Assembly (NCBI GenBank): GCA_027577595.1
Contig: JANBRJ010000070.1
Location: forward strand, 26,895-90,894
Direction of reading: 5' to 3'
Source: Coemansia sp. RSA 487
Lineage: Eukaryota; Kickxellomycota; Kickxellomycetes; Kickxellales; Kickxellaceae
Length of the DNA stretch: 64,000 nt
Under the pieces are notes generated by a model. That model did no database searches, was not told the DNA's origin, and saw nothing but the letters and a program-made list of their open reading frames with translations. This document shows, piece by piece, positions 19,260 to 27,869 of this stretch (the stretch's first letter is position 1; the number at the start of each line of letters is the position of its first letter). The translations under genes were made by a program, and so were the position numbers.

Positions 19260-20379
19260 GGCTCCGCTTGCGGAACAGCGATGGGAATTTTCTGTGGGCT
19301 CCAGTATATTTAAAGGAAAAATAGCAAAGCACAATAATTACAAAGGAAAAAAAAAAGAAACTACAAAATCGACCTCAAAAAGACAACATATCGGCAAACT
19401 TGTCCCACGCTAAAAATTAGCAGCATATCGTTTCGATTGCACTACAAAAAACCAAGCAGGGAGGGAAAGCCATTGTGAGCACACATTGGTAAAAAAAGCG
19501 CACATATTTTGGGCCAAGTGGGAAGAAGTGGCAATGTTGTGCGTAGAACAGCAGCAACGAGTGCGAGAAAGAAGCGTCGGCGCTGTGTGTGGTCAGAGAA
19601 TCGGCGGCAAAATGGAATTGAAAAGTAATGGAAACAAGAGACGGTTTGTAGAATTAGTACTTTGCAAATACCAAATAAAACAACATAGCCTGCACAACCA
19701 CACAAGTGCCAAAAATCACAGCCAGATTTATATGGTTTTATGTGGTTTCCTATAAAAATATTTATTCAGCTAGGAGCAGACCCCTTTTTCTATGCTTAGA
19801 GTGTAGCAAATGTATTACAACTTTCAGTGCTTTTCAATCGCTGAAAGCTGCTTTAATGTAATGAGGCAGATTTTGTGGGCCAAATTCCCCACTGTGCTAT
19901 CGTTCATATGGAAAGCCACCAAATGCTGACTCAGTAGCTGTGTCCTGTAGACGTTGCTTTCTTTATCGCACCTTTCAACAAATAAAGTTGTAATGTTTAC
20001 ATGGTCGTACTGTGTAGACGCTGCCGGATAGTTTACTTTGGATGCGCTATCGGGTTTTCTTGGTCTTTGGCTTTGTGCAAACGCTGTTGCATTGCTTCCT
20101 ATTGTTTGCAGCTACATTGTTTGCTGTGCTTTCGCCGAACCACGGTCAAAACAGCATTTGCAATGCTTACAGGCCAATCAACCGCTTTGACTACCGTGTT
20201 GCAGGTTCAAATGCGATTCATATATTATACGCGGAAAAACATTTGCTCACCTCTGCATTAAAAGGGAAAACCATATCTTAACCGCTGTGGCTCAAATGCT
20301 CACATATCAGCAACATTTACTAGACTGGAGCATTTAGAAATGCCAGCAAGGGCATATAAACGGGTCAGAGTCAGAGCTG
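19260..20379. other. Intergenic, 1.1 kb
   Basis: Lies between the MATE start and the BRF1 stop, both on the minus strand. It contains one ATG frame on the plus strand (20042-20281) with a hydrophobic N-terminus, listed separately as doubtful. No tRNA or other RNA gene is recognised. Confidence 0.4.
20042..20281 (+). CDS. Doubtful small secreted-protein-like frame
   Basis: A 79-codon frame starting with ATG. Residues 4-30 are strongly hydrophobic (Phe/Leu/Val/Ala), resembling a signal peptide or anchor, followed by a polar tail with one Cys. No family is recognised. The strong minus-strand neighbours and short length make a chance frame quite likely. Confidence 0.15.
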   Translation: MRYRVFLVFGFVQTLLHCFLLFAATLFAVLSPNHGQNSICNAYRPINRFDYRVAGSNAIHILYAEKHLLTSALKGKTIS

Positions 20380-22257
20380 CTAATCAGAATCTGCATCTTC
20401 GTAGCCGCTCAGGTCGCCAGTAAATGCGTCTGCAAAATGCTCCTCCTCTTCCTCATCATAGTCGTCCTCGTCTTCATCTTCATCGGCAGCAGCAGCAGCG
20501 GCAACAACTTTAGCCACAGCCACAGCCGTGCTCTGCACGTCATTGTTCTCTTCCTCCTCGTAGATGATCGTTTCTGTCTCTTCCTTCTTGGAGGCATAAA
20601 TTCCGGCTAGTGCAGAAGGAAGACGGTCAATCTGACTTCTCTGTGTACCACCGTTGACCATGGTCTGTTGTGTGGGTGACGCGTAGCCAGACATTGATGT
20701 TGGCGATCCGACGGCAGAAAGCATCCTTGACGGGGCGCCTGAGGGGATCATGCTGCTGTGGATAGGTTCGAGTTTGGGCTTTACTTCGTCGCTGACAAGA
20801 AGTTTGCCGAGGACGTCGTAGTTGATCTTTTTCGAAAGCCTGCGCGTGGCCAGCATGTTCTGTGTGGACTCCAAGGGCGTGGCACCAGCAATAATGACTC
20901 TTTTCTTGGTCGAGCGGCGCCGCTTACGGGAGCTGGCTTCCTGCTCTCTTGCCATGCGCTTCCGTTCTTGCTCCTCCACAAACTCTTTGTTTTCTCGGTC
21001 CCAGATCTCAGTCTTTACGCGCACCTCGTCCTCATTCATCATAATATTCTGCACCTCGTCGTCGTCCAAGTCGGACCACTTGCTAACGTCAGGGTCAAAG
21101 CTTTGTCCTGCCAGGTCCCCAGAAATAAACTTCAGCGATTCCTGCTGGAGATAGGCGTTCATTTCATCCTGGAGTGCCTGATCAACCACCTCGTTGAACG
21201 CAGACTCGCCAAGGCTTTCAGCGGATTCGGACACGGCTCCAGATATTTCCCCCTCAAGCTCATCGACCTGTCTCCTAAGGGAGTCCCGAGCATTGGCTGC
21301 TGTTGACCGCAGGTTATGCATTCGCATATTACCGAGTTGTTCTTGCTGCTGCGCAAGCATGGCCTTGCGAGCCTTGATCCTGCCGTTGGTAAAGGCAGGA
21401 GGGTCGGCAGATTGCTCGAGCCACAGACCACGAAAGTCGGCAACAGACAGGTTGCCCGAGGGTGTGCTACGGAACTCGTCCAGACGCCGGCGCAACGTTG
21501 TGTCTGCGATCTTGACGACGCGGATAATCTCGCGCTGAGTGCGACGGAAATTGTGCATGCGGGCGGAAATCAACAGACACGCGCCACAGATGCCAGCTGG
21601 ACGGCGACCCGTGCGGATCCAGTCGCGGTCCATTCTCTGGACCAGGCGAATAGCATCCATGCACACTTGCTGCGTCTTGTCGCCAAACTCGAGCATCGAC
21701 GCAAACCGTGAGATATAAAGCGAGGGATCGACGATGGGAAGCTGGATGTTCAGCGCATTGACTAGGCGAGCAAAAGTGGCGCCAAGCTTGAATACGCTGA
21801 CCTGCAGAATGTCGGAAAAGTCGATCAGCATCTGGCTGTTCTTCTCTATCCTGCAAACGATATAAAGACACGCAGCCGATACGTACAACGAGCGCCGGCC
21901 GCGCGTAAAGTTTTGGTTGAGCGCAAGCGTAAAGTATCGCTGTGCCGAGTCGATGTAGTGCTCGGAAAGACTGAGTGCCGTTGCCAAACGCTGGATGCGC
22001 CGCCGCGAGTTGTATAGCGTCGTTTCTCGCGACTCTTGCCCGCTCCCATGCCGTCCTGGACCGCTCATATTGGCTCGCGTCTGACCGGCGCGTACAAACG
22101 AGCCCTGGACGATGGCTGCACCGCTGGCTGCTTCACCAAAGGTCACCTCAGAAACGATGGTGTTTTCCTCGCACACCTCACCACAGCTCGTACAGTACGA
22201 CATTCCCTGCGAGGCATCATGCTCAATTTCACTACCACCACATGCCTTGCAGCCCAT
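20380..22257 (-). CDS. BRF1: TFIIIB subunit Brf1 (RNA polymerase III initiation factor)
   Basis: A 625-residue TFIIB-related factor that, with TBP and Bdp1, recruits RNA polymerase III to tRNA and 5S genes. The N-terminal zinc ribbon is obvious: Cys-Lys-Ala-Cys within the first six residues and Cys-Thr-Ser-Cys at about 22-25. Two cyclin-like repeats follow (about 75-270), containing the Ser-Leu-Tyr-Val-Ser-Ala-Ala-Cys-Leu-Tyr and Arg-Arg-Pro-Ala-Gly-Ile-Cys-Gly-Ala-Cys motifs, typical of the Brf1 core. The TBP/Bdp1-binding homology block lies near 385-440 (Trp-Ser-Asp-Leu-Asp-Asp-Asp-Glu-Val). The C-terminus is strongly acidic. The open frame extends 36 codons upstream, but alignment with the family places the start at the internal ATG (22257), directly before Gly-Cys-Lys-Ala-Cys. 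Divergent from the uL14m gene. Confidence 0.95.
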   Translation of the reverse strand: MGCKACGGSEIEHDASQGMSYCTSCGEVCEENTIVSEVTFGEAASGAAIVQGSFVRAGQTRANMSGPGRHGSGQESRETTLYNSRRRIQRLATALSLSEHYIDSAQRYFTLALNQNFTRGRRSLYVSAACLYIVCRIEKNSQMLIDFSDILQVSVFKLGATFARLVNALNIQLPIVDPSLYISRFASMLEFGDKTQQVCMDAIRLVQRMDRDWIRTGRRPAGICGACLLISARMHNFRRTQREIIRVVKIADTTLRRRLDEFRSTPSGNLSVADFRGLWLEQSADPPAFTNGRIKARKAMLAQQQEQLGNMRMHNLRSTAANARDSLRRQVDELEGEISGAVSESAESLGESAFNEVVDQALQDEMNAYLQQESLKFISGDLAGQSFDPDVSKWSDLDDDEVQNIMMNEDEVRVKTEIWDRENKEFVEEQERKRMAREQEASSRKRRRSTKKRVIIAGATPLESTQNMLATRRLSKKINYDVLGKLLVSDEVKPKLEPIHSSMIPSGAPSRMLSAVGSPTSMSGYASPTQQTMVNGGTQRSQIDRLPSALAGIYASKKEETETIIYEEEENNDVQSTAVAVAKVVAAAAAADEDEDEDDYDEEEEEHFADAFTGDLSGYEDADSD

Positions 22258-22771
22258 TTTTAGTATGAGTCGAATGCGGCCTTGTAAATTATGCGTGCGT
22301 GTGTGTTTTTTGGTTGCAAACGCGGCAGAACCAGAGTAATAATATCTACAGAAATGCAATTTCAAGATTTTTTTGTGTGACAGAGTATAAAAGTGAATTC
22401 AAAGAGAAACTCGTTTTCCTTGTTGGCTTTTCGGCTTGATATTTAAGGTTGGTGGGAAAATAATACTTTATGGTGTGATTTAAGACAAGTCTGTTGTTGT
22501 CCTGAGTTCGAACCCCATGTAAAACTTTTAAAATATTTTACCTTTTAATCAGATTGTTAGAAACAAAGCATAGCCTGGATCAAGCACACAATCGCTGATT
22601 CCAAAAGCACTTTTCTTTTCTCTTCTTATTTGTATCTCAACTTTATACACACTATCGTTCAACCAAAAAAGCGAATCTGTACTCGTTCCCCTCCCCAGCG
22701 CCTACCACCGCATAGAGATTAGGAGAACCACCCAGCCTCCGTTTCAACAAAAAAAAAAAAGCCTTCGCAAA
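22258..22771. promoter_or_regulatory. Divergent promoter, BRF1 / uL14m, with a B-box-like motif
   Basis: A 514-base shared upstream region. At 22505-22515 it contains AGTTCGAACCC, which fits a relaxed B-box (TFIIIC site) consensus. There is no matching A box or cloverleaf, so it is not a tRNA gene. A pyrimidine-rich plus-strand leader precedes uL14m, with an A run directly before its ATG. Confidence 0.3.
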
Positions 22772-23167
22772 ATGATTCAAATGAAAAGCCGGCTCAATGT
22801 CATTGACAACTCCGGCGCAATTGTAGCAGAATGCATCAAGGTCCTGAAGAATGCGCGGTGGGCCAGCGTGGGTGACGAAATTGTCATTGCAGTCAAGAAG
22901 GCACGGCCGATATCCGACAACGTATCCACATCGAGCTTGTCTGCAGCCAAGCTTCGCAAGGGCGATGTGCGGAGAGCCGTTATCGTGCGCACGAAAAAGG
23001 AGATCCGCCGTCCCGATGGCAGCTATGTGCGCTTTGACGACAACGCGTGCGTTCTTCTGAACAACCAGCAGCAGCCCCTAGGCACAAGAGTCCTTGGGCT
23101 GGTCTCGGCTGAGCTGCGATTCAAGAACTGGGTCAAGGTTGTGTCGCTTGCACCGCGTGTCATTTGA
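22772..23167 (+). CDS. MRPL38: Mitochondrial large-subunit ribosomal protein uL14m
   Basis: A 131-residue protein matching uL14. It begins Met-Ile-Gln-Met with Leu-Asn-Val-Ile-Asp-Asn-Ser-Gly-Ala, then [11 protein letters not shown] and Val-Ile-Val-Arg-Thr-Lys-Lys, and ends with a Phe-x-Lys-Val/Trp-Val-Lys-Val-x-Ser-Leu-Ala-Pro block. Bacterial L14 is about 122 residues, so the length is normal. The bacterial-type sequence and the Ser-rich loop point to the mitochondrial paralogue. Cytosolic uL14 (L23) differs in its N-terminus. No long presequence is present, as in other uL14m proteins. It sits at the subunit interface of the mitoribosome. The gene converges on PP2A. Confidence 0.9.
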   Translation: MIQMKSRLNVIDNSGAIVAECIKVLKNARWASVGDEIVIAVKKARPISDNVSTSSLSAAKLRKGDVRRAVIVRTKKEIRRPDGSYVRFDDNACVLLNNQQQPLGTRVLGLVSAELRFKNWVKVVSLAPRVI

Positions 23168-23448
23168 TCTGAGCTGCTAGCAAAGACCTTTCCCTATAGC
23201 AACAATCTTTGGAGCAAGATCAGCACAGTTTTAAGCAAGAGTTTGTGTGTAGAACGAATGGCAGAAAAACTAATGTTATATTTTAGAGTAAATTTTCAGG
23301 ACATGCACCTTGTGAGAAAGTGCATACCACATTGTGAAGAGGAAAAAGGAAAATAAAGCGTATGAGTATAGTCGAAAAAGTTCGTATGAAAGACAGTGGC
23401 AAAAAAGAAAAGAGAGTAAGCTGTAGAACACAGAAGCAAATGTGAGAT

Positions 23449-24672
23449 TTAGAGGAAGTAGTCAGGGGTTTTGCGTGTAACGTAGGGCTCAGCGCGTCTT
23501 GGTGCTGGGTCAAACTGCAAGAAGGTGTACTTCATGTTTTCGTCAATCTCCATGATGGCTGCCTGGTTTCCACAACGGTAGCAGTAGTTGGGAGCGCTGA
23601 ATATAGTGACAACGTTCTTTTCCTGGCTCCAGTTGTAGCCCTCCATGACAAGCTGGTGCGCACGCGCAATAAGCGTAAGGCCGTTGTTGTGGTTGAAGGC
23701 TTCGGAGATGTCTTGCCCAAAGGTGTATCCGGCACCGCGGGGAGAAATACCCCACCCGCAGCGGTCATCAGGATCCGACCAAAGCAGGTCGCACATTGGG
23801 CCTTCGTGCGGGACTTCCTGGACACGGTCCAGCGAGCGGATGTGGTCGAGTGTATCGATGGACGGCGAAAGACCGCCATGGAGACAAAAGATCTGGTCCT
23901 CAATTAATGCTGTGAGCGGCAGATAGTCAAACAAGTTGGTAAAGTACTTCCACACCTCGGCGTTGCCGTATTTGCGCAGACACTCGTCGTAGAAGCCGTA
24001 TACCTGGGTGATTTGCCGGCTCTCGTGGTTGCCGCGCAGAATAGTGATGCGCTCGGGGTAGCGGATTTTCATGGCCACGAGCAGCGTGACGGTCTCGACC
24101 GAGTAGTAGCCGCGGTCGACGTAGTCACCCATGAAAAGGTAATTTGTGTCGGGGGAATTGCCGCCAATCTTGAACAGCTCAACGAGATCATGGAACTGAC
24201 CGTGAATATCGCCGCACACAGTCACGGGGCAGCGCACAGGCTGTACGTTAGATTCTTGGACAAGCACGTCCTTTGCCTATTTGCAGTCGGAAAAGGATAT
24301 TAAAAAGCTTTGAGCTTGGTTATGCTGAACGCAAGATGTGCAAATTTGACTTCTTCACCGTTAGGAAAAAGAGCGAGATTGCGTTGAAAGACAAAGCCTG
24401 AAAAGCAAACACATGCTTCAAGACGGTGCTTTGGTCATAGCAACGGATATATTTAGAGAGCATACACTAGCAACAGTAAACACCGCGTAAAAAGCGTAAA
24501 GGCAGTCCATCATCTGGAGCAGCAAATTCGCAAAACATGACGAAAAGTAACAAAACTAGAGACTTGCCTTTGCACAGAGGTTCTTGACGCTGGTCTCGCT
24601 CAGTTGCTTGCACTCAAAGAGCTGCTCAATCCACGAATCAAGCGTGCCAATGTCAATGTCAACAATATCCAT
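23449..24672 (-). CDS. PPH21: Protein phosphatase 2A catalytic subunit (two exons)
   Basis: Exon 1 is complement 24568-24672 (35 codons) and exon 2 complement 23449-24276, giving 310 residues against about 309 for the family. The metal-binding motifs Gly-Asp-Ile-His-Gly, Gly-Asp-Tyr-Val-Asp-Arg-Gly and Arg-Gly-Asn-His-Glu are all intact. The C-terminus Thr-Pro-Asp-Tyr-Phe-Leu is the PP2A tail that is carboxymethylated on Leu and phosphorylated on Tyr. Exon 1 supplies the Trp-Ile-Glu-Gln-Leu and Glu-Cys-Lys-Gln-Leu-Ser-Glu helix. The junction restores Cys-Ala-Lys-Ala-Lys-Asp. The intron begins GC, not GT (AAG|GCAAGT), and ends ATAG. The enzyme dephosphorylates Ser/Thr in complex with A and B subunits and acts in cell cycle and TOR signalling. 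It is divergent from the spermidine synthase relic. Confidence 0.96.
24277..24567 (-). other. GC-AG spliceosomal intron of the PP2A gene
   Basis: A 291-base intron. The donor reads AAG|GCAAGT on the minus strand and the acceptor TGCAAATAG|GCA. It is phase 0, and joining the exons gives the expected conserved PP2A residues. Apart from the C at position +2, the donor perfectly matches the extended consensus, as is usual for GC-AG introns. Confidence 0.85.
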
Positions 24673-25331
24673 TCTTATTTGGTTTGGCGTAAGCACGCTT
24701 TCCTGTGTTGTTTCTACGATTGTTCTAGTTTTGTATACAAAAGGAAAGGATAAGGAAAACAGGTAATTTTTTTATCAAATAAGTAAGAAGGAAAAGCAAA
24801 TGAGAAAAAAAAAAAAGCACAAACAGAAAATATGGACTTTTTTGTGGTGGAGGGCTCTTTCTCACCTTCTGCATCTTTTTTCGCTCTTTATTCCCGCCTG
24901 TACGCTCATTGGCTACCCATATTATACTCTTGTATTCGCTTCTGCAAACGAAATTTCTGAAATTTTCTTTCCTGACAATATCACACTACCTGTTCTAGGG
25001 GATTATAATCGACTGGCTGGTATCCGGTATTATAATAGAGCGGGTTTCTTTTTATGCTCTGTGATGTTGTTCAACAGAATACTAGATGAATCCGTTGGGC
25101 ATATCTTCTCCACAGCCAGCGTGGCGGTATATATATTCGGCCCACGGCCTCCACAATAGCGCCATTTTCTCCTTCTTTCGCTTGTGCTCTTCATTATCGC
25201 CCATGCTCCCCTAGCTACTTTTTTGCTTCTTTTTACTTTGCTGCTAGCTCTTGAGCGGCCCCTATTGCCTCATCTGACTATCAGTGACGACAAGTGTCTA
25301 AAAGTCTCACCACATCCCCAAAACTGTTGCC
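24673..25331. other. Divergent region between PP2A and the spermidine synthase relic
   Basis: A 659-base stretch. It presumably contains the PP2A promoter. A T- and C-rich plus-strand segment (about 25170-25265) before the relic resembles, loosely, the leader of the intact spermidine synthase gene (shared AGCTCTTGA and CTTTACTTTGCT-like words). This suggests the duplication included upstream sequence. No other gene is seen. Confidence 0.4.
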
Positions 25332-26236
25332 ATGCCCACCTCTACAACGCTGACTCATCCAACCATCGCCGATGGATGGTTCAGCGAGACTAACAGTGTG
25401 TGGCCCGGCCAAGCCATGAACATCAAAGTTAACCAGATCCTCCACATGGAAAATCCAAATTCCAGGATCTGTTGGTCTGATTCAAAGACCTATGGCAATG
25501 TCCTCGTGCTAGATGGCATCGTTCAGGTTACTGAGCGTAATGAGTTCAGCTACTAGGAGATGATCGCCTATCTCGCACTGTCCTCACATCCCAATCCTGA
25601 GCGCGTTCTTGTCATCGGCGGCGGCGACAGCGGCATTCTTCGTGAGGTCATCAAGTATCCCCAGGTTAAGGAAGTGGTCCTTTGCGACATTGGCGAAGCT
25701 GTTATTCGCATTTCGAAAAGTATCTGCCCGGAATGTCGTCTAGCTATTCCGATCCTAGAGTCTCAGTGCATATCGGCGATGGCTTTGAGTTTTTACAGCA
25801 CAGAAAGGAGTACTTTGATGTCATTAGCACCGATTCGTCGGATCCCGTTGGTCTGGCTGGACAGCTATACGGAACTTAGTACTATGGGCTAATGAACGAC
25901 GCTTTGCACACTGGCAGTATCGTATCTGCCCAGGGCAAGTGCCAATGGCTTGATGTTCCTCTCCTAAAGAAAGTCATGAAGTTTGCGCGCAAGATCTTTC
26001 CAGTTGTCGAGTATGCGTATACCACCATTCCGACATGCACGTCTGGACAGATTGGGTTTATTTTGTGTGGCAAGGACCCGTCGACCAACTTTAAGGAACC
26101 CCTGCGCCATATATCTCATGCTCAAGAGTTCAAGCTGTTTAGATACTACAACTCGAAGCTACACCGTACCTCCTTTGCATTGCCCAACTTTACTCGTCAG
26201 GCACTTGCTACCAAACAAGACGAAACATTTGCGTAA
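25332..26236 (+). pseudogene. Broken spermidine synthase copy
   Basis: A tandem relic aligning over its full length with the intact gene at 26635-27561. The lesions are readable. There is an in-frame TAG at 25554-25556 where the intact copy has CAA (Gln). A one-base deletion in an A run at about 25716-25719 shifts the frame. A second TAG lies at 25877-25879. A region at about 25450-25485 has two small deletions that together remove three bases and scramble about ten codons between them. The Gly-Gly-Gly-Asp cofactor loop has become Gly-Gly-Gly-Asp-Ser-Gly. The Gln-Gly-Glu segment is changed to Gln-Gly-Lys. The last 119 codons remain open to a TAA at 26234. With two stops and a frameshift it cannot give the full enzyme. 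It is a gene duplicate and not a processed copy, as far as can be judged, because both copies are intronless. Confidence 0.93.
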
Positions 26237-26634
26237 AACACTTACGTGCTAATAAATTTGTCCATGGTATTCTAGGTCTTTATCTGATCCGCTAGTGTTT
26301 GTAAATATCCTCCCCCAGCAAATGAATGTTTGTGAGCAGCAGTCGTCTCCAAGCTTTTTTTTTATCAGCACAAGAAATTGCTTGTGCTCAATGATTGAGA
26401 AAAAAAAACTTTTTTAAAAAAAAAAAAGGCAATCGAAATCTGACTTTGTCAAGCAGGTATGCTGCTTTTTATCTGCCCTTATCTGCTCTTTTCTCTGCAA
26501 GTTCCTTGAACAGTAATTTTCTAGCACTTCTTTTCTTTACTTTGCTTTCTCTACGCTTTGTTTTTGGGCGGTTCTTTTGTCCGGCTAGACTTTCAGTAGC
26601 TCTTGACGTCTGCAAACAGCATCAATTCGTTGCC
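26237..26634. promoter_or_regulatory. Upstream region of spermidine synthase
   Basis: A 398-base stretch between the relic and the intact gene, with A and T runs (26347-26428) and then a pyrimidine-rich leader up to the ATG. The intact gene must be driven from here. No motif is certain. Confidence 0.4.
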
Positions 26635-27561
26635 ATGTCTTCCTCCTCGTCCTCTACCAAGCTGGCCCATCCCAACATCAGCAACGGATGGTTCCGCGAG
26701 TCTGGCGCCATGTGGCCTGGCCAGTCGATGAACATCGAGGTGAACCAGATCCTCCACGTGGAAAAGTCAAAGTTCCAGGACGTGCTGGTCTTTGAATCAA
26801 AGACCTACGGCAACGTGCTTGTTCTCGACGGTGTTATCCAGGTCACCGAGCGCGACGAGTTCAGCTACCAAGAGATGATCACCCACCCCGCGCTATTCTC
26901 GCACCCCAACCCCGAGCGCGTGCTTGTCATCGGCGGTGGTGACGGCGGTGTCCTCCGCGAAATAATCAAGCATCCACAGGTCAAGGAGGCAGTTCTTTGC
27001 GACATTGACGAGGCAGTCATCCGTGTCTCGAAAAAGTACCTGCCAGGCATGTCTATCAGCTACTCGGACTCCAAGGTCTCTGTCCACATTGGCGATGGCT
27101 TCGATTTTTTGCAGAACAAGAAAGAGTACTTTGATGTCATCATCACTGATTCGTCCGATCCCGTCGGCCCAGCCGAGAGCTTGTACCAGTCCCGCTACTA
27201 TGAGCTGATGCGCGATGCTCTGCGTGACGGCGGCATTGTGTCAACCCAGGGCGAGTGCCAGTGGCTCCACCTCCCACTTATCAAGGAGGTTCTGACTTTT
27301 GCGCGCAAGCTTTTCCCTGTTGCCGAGTACGCATACACCACAATCCCGACTTATCCCTCTGGCCAGATCGGTTTCATTCTGTGCAGCAAGGATGCCTCAA
27401 CAAACTTCAAGGAACCTCTGCGCCGCATGACGCCCGAGCAGGAGCTTAAGCAGTTCAAGTACTACAACTCTGAGATCCACCGTGCTGCGTTTGTTCTTCC
27501 CAACTTTACTCGTCAGGCTATTGCTACCGAGTCGGATAAGAAGGAGGACGCCTCTGCATAG
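26635..27561 (+). CDS. SPE3: Spermidine synthase (putrescine aminopropyltransferase)
   Basis: A 308-residue enzyme that transfers an aminopropyl group from decarboxylated S-adenosylmethionine to putrescine in polyamine synthesis. Near the N-terminus is Gly-Trp-Phe-Arg-Glu with Trp-Pro-Gly-Gln-Ser, then [11 protein letters not shown]. Around residue 100 is the cofactor motif [10 protein letters not shown]. The active-site segment [10 protein letters not shown] is at about 176, followed by Gln-Gly-Glu-Cys-Gln-Trp. Length and residues are those of eukaryotic spermidine synthase, with no fused saccharopine dehydrogenase as in some basidiomycetes. The open frame extends upstream without an ATG-compatible family sequence, so the ATG at 26635 is chosen. 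A broken duplicate lies directly upstream. Confidence 0.97.
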   Translation: MSSSSSSTKLAHPNISNGWFRESGAMWPGQSMNIEVNQILHVEKSKFQDVLVFESKTYGNVLVLDGVIQVTERDEFSYQEMITHPALFSHPNPERVLVIGGGDGGVLREIIKHPQVKEAVLCDIDEAVIRVSKKYLPGMSISYSDSKVSVHIGDGFDFLQNKKEYFDVIITDSSDPVGPAESLYQSRYYELMRDALRDGGIVSTQGECQWLHLPLIKEVLTFARKLFPVAEYAYTTIPTYPSGQIGFILCSKDASTNFKEPLRRMTPEQELKQFKYYNSEIHRAAFVLPNFTRQAIATESDKKEDASA

Positions 27562-27869
27562 TGAGTGGTTTTACAGGACATCCCACGATTTAGTTTCTTG
27601 CTATTTTTTTCTTTTGAAAATGTTGCATGTAATGAAAGTGCGGATATCTCTAATAGCCGTTTATTTTCATCTTTTGCGTTATGATACTTTTTACCCTTGG
27701 TTTTGCTTTTGGACTTGATTGGATCAAGATGTTGGGTTGCACATGTAAAGTCCACACAGCCTTTTGCATCCTTTACAGCAGAAATTCGTGGCATGAAACC
27801 TTTTTTGCAAGCCGCCCCCGGTTTTCTCTTTTACTCATTGGTAAGATTATTTGTTTTTATTACCTTAAA
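27562..27869. other. Intergenic spacer
   Basis: A 308-base AT-rich spacer between spermidine synthase and the orphan F-box-like gene, both on the plus strand. The downstream open frame extends through part of it but has no fitting protein sequence before the ATG at 27870. No other gene is seen. Confidence 0.4.

Noticed and set aside
22440-22530. Possible tRNA gene around the TTCGAA word
   Set aside because: Only the B-box-like word is present. The T-stem does not pair well, and no A box, anticodon arm or acceptor stem can be drawn.
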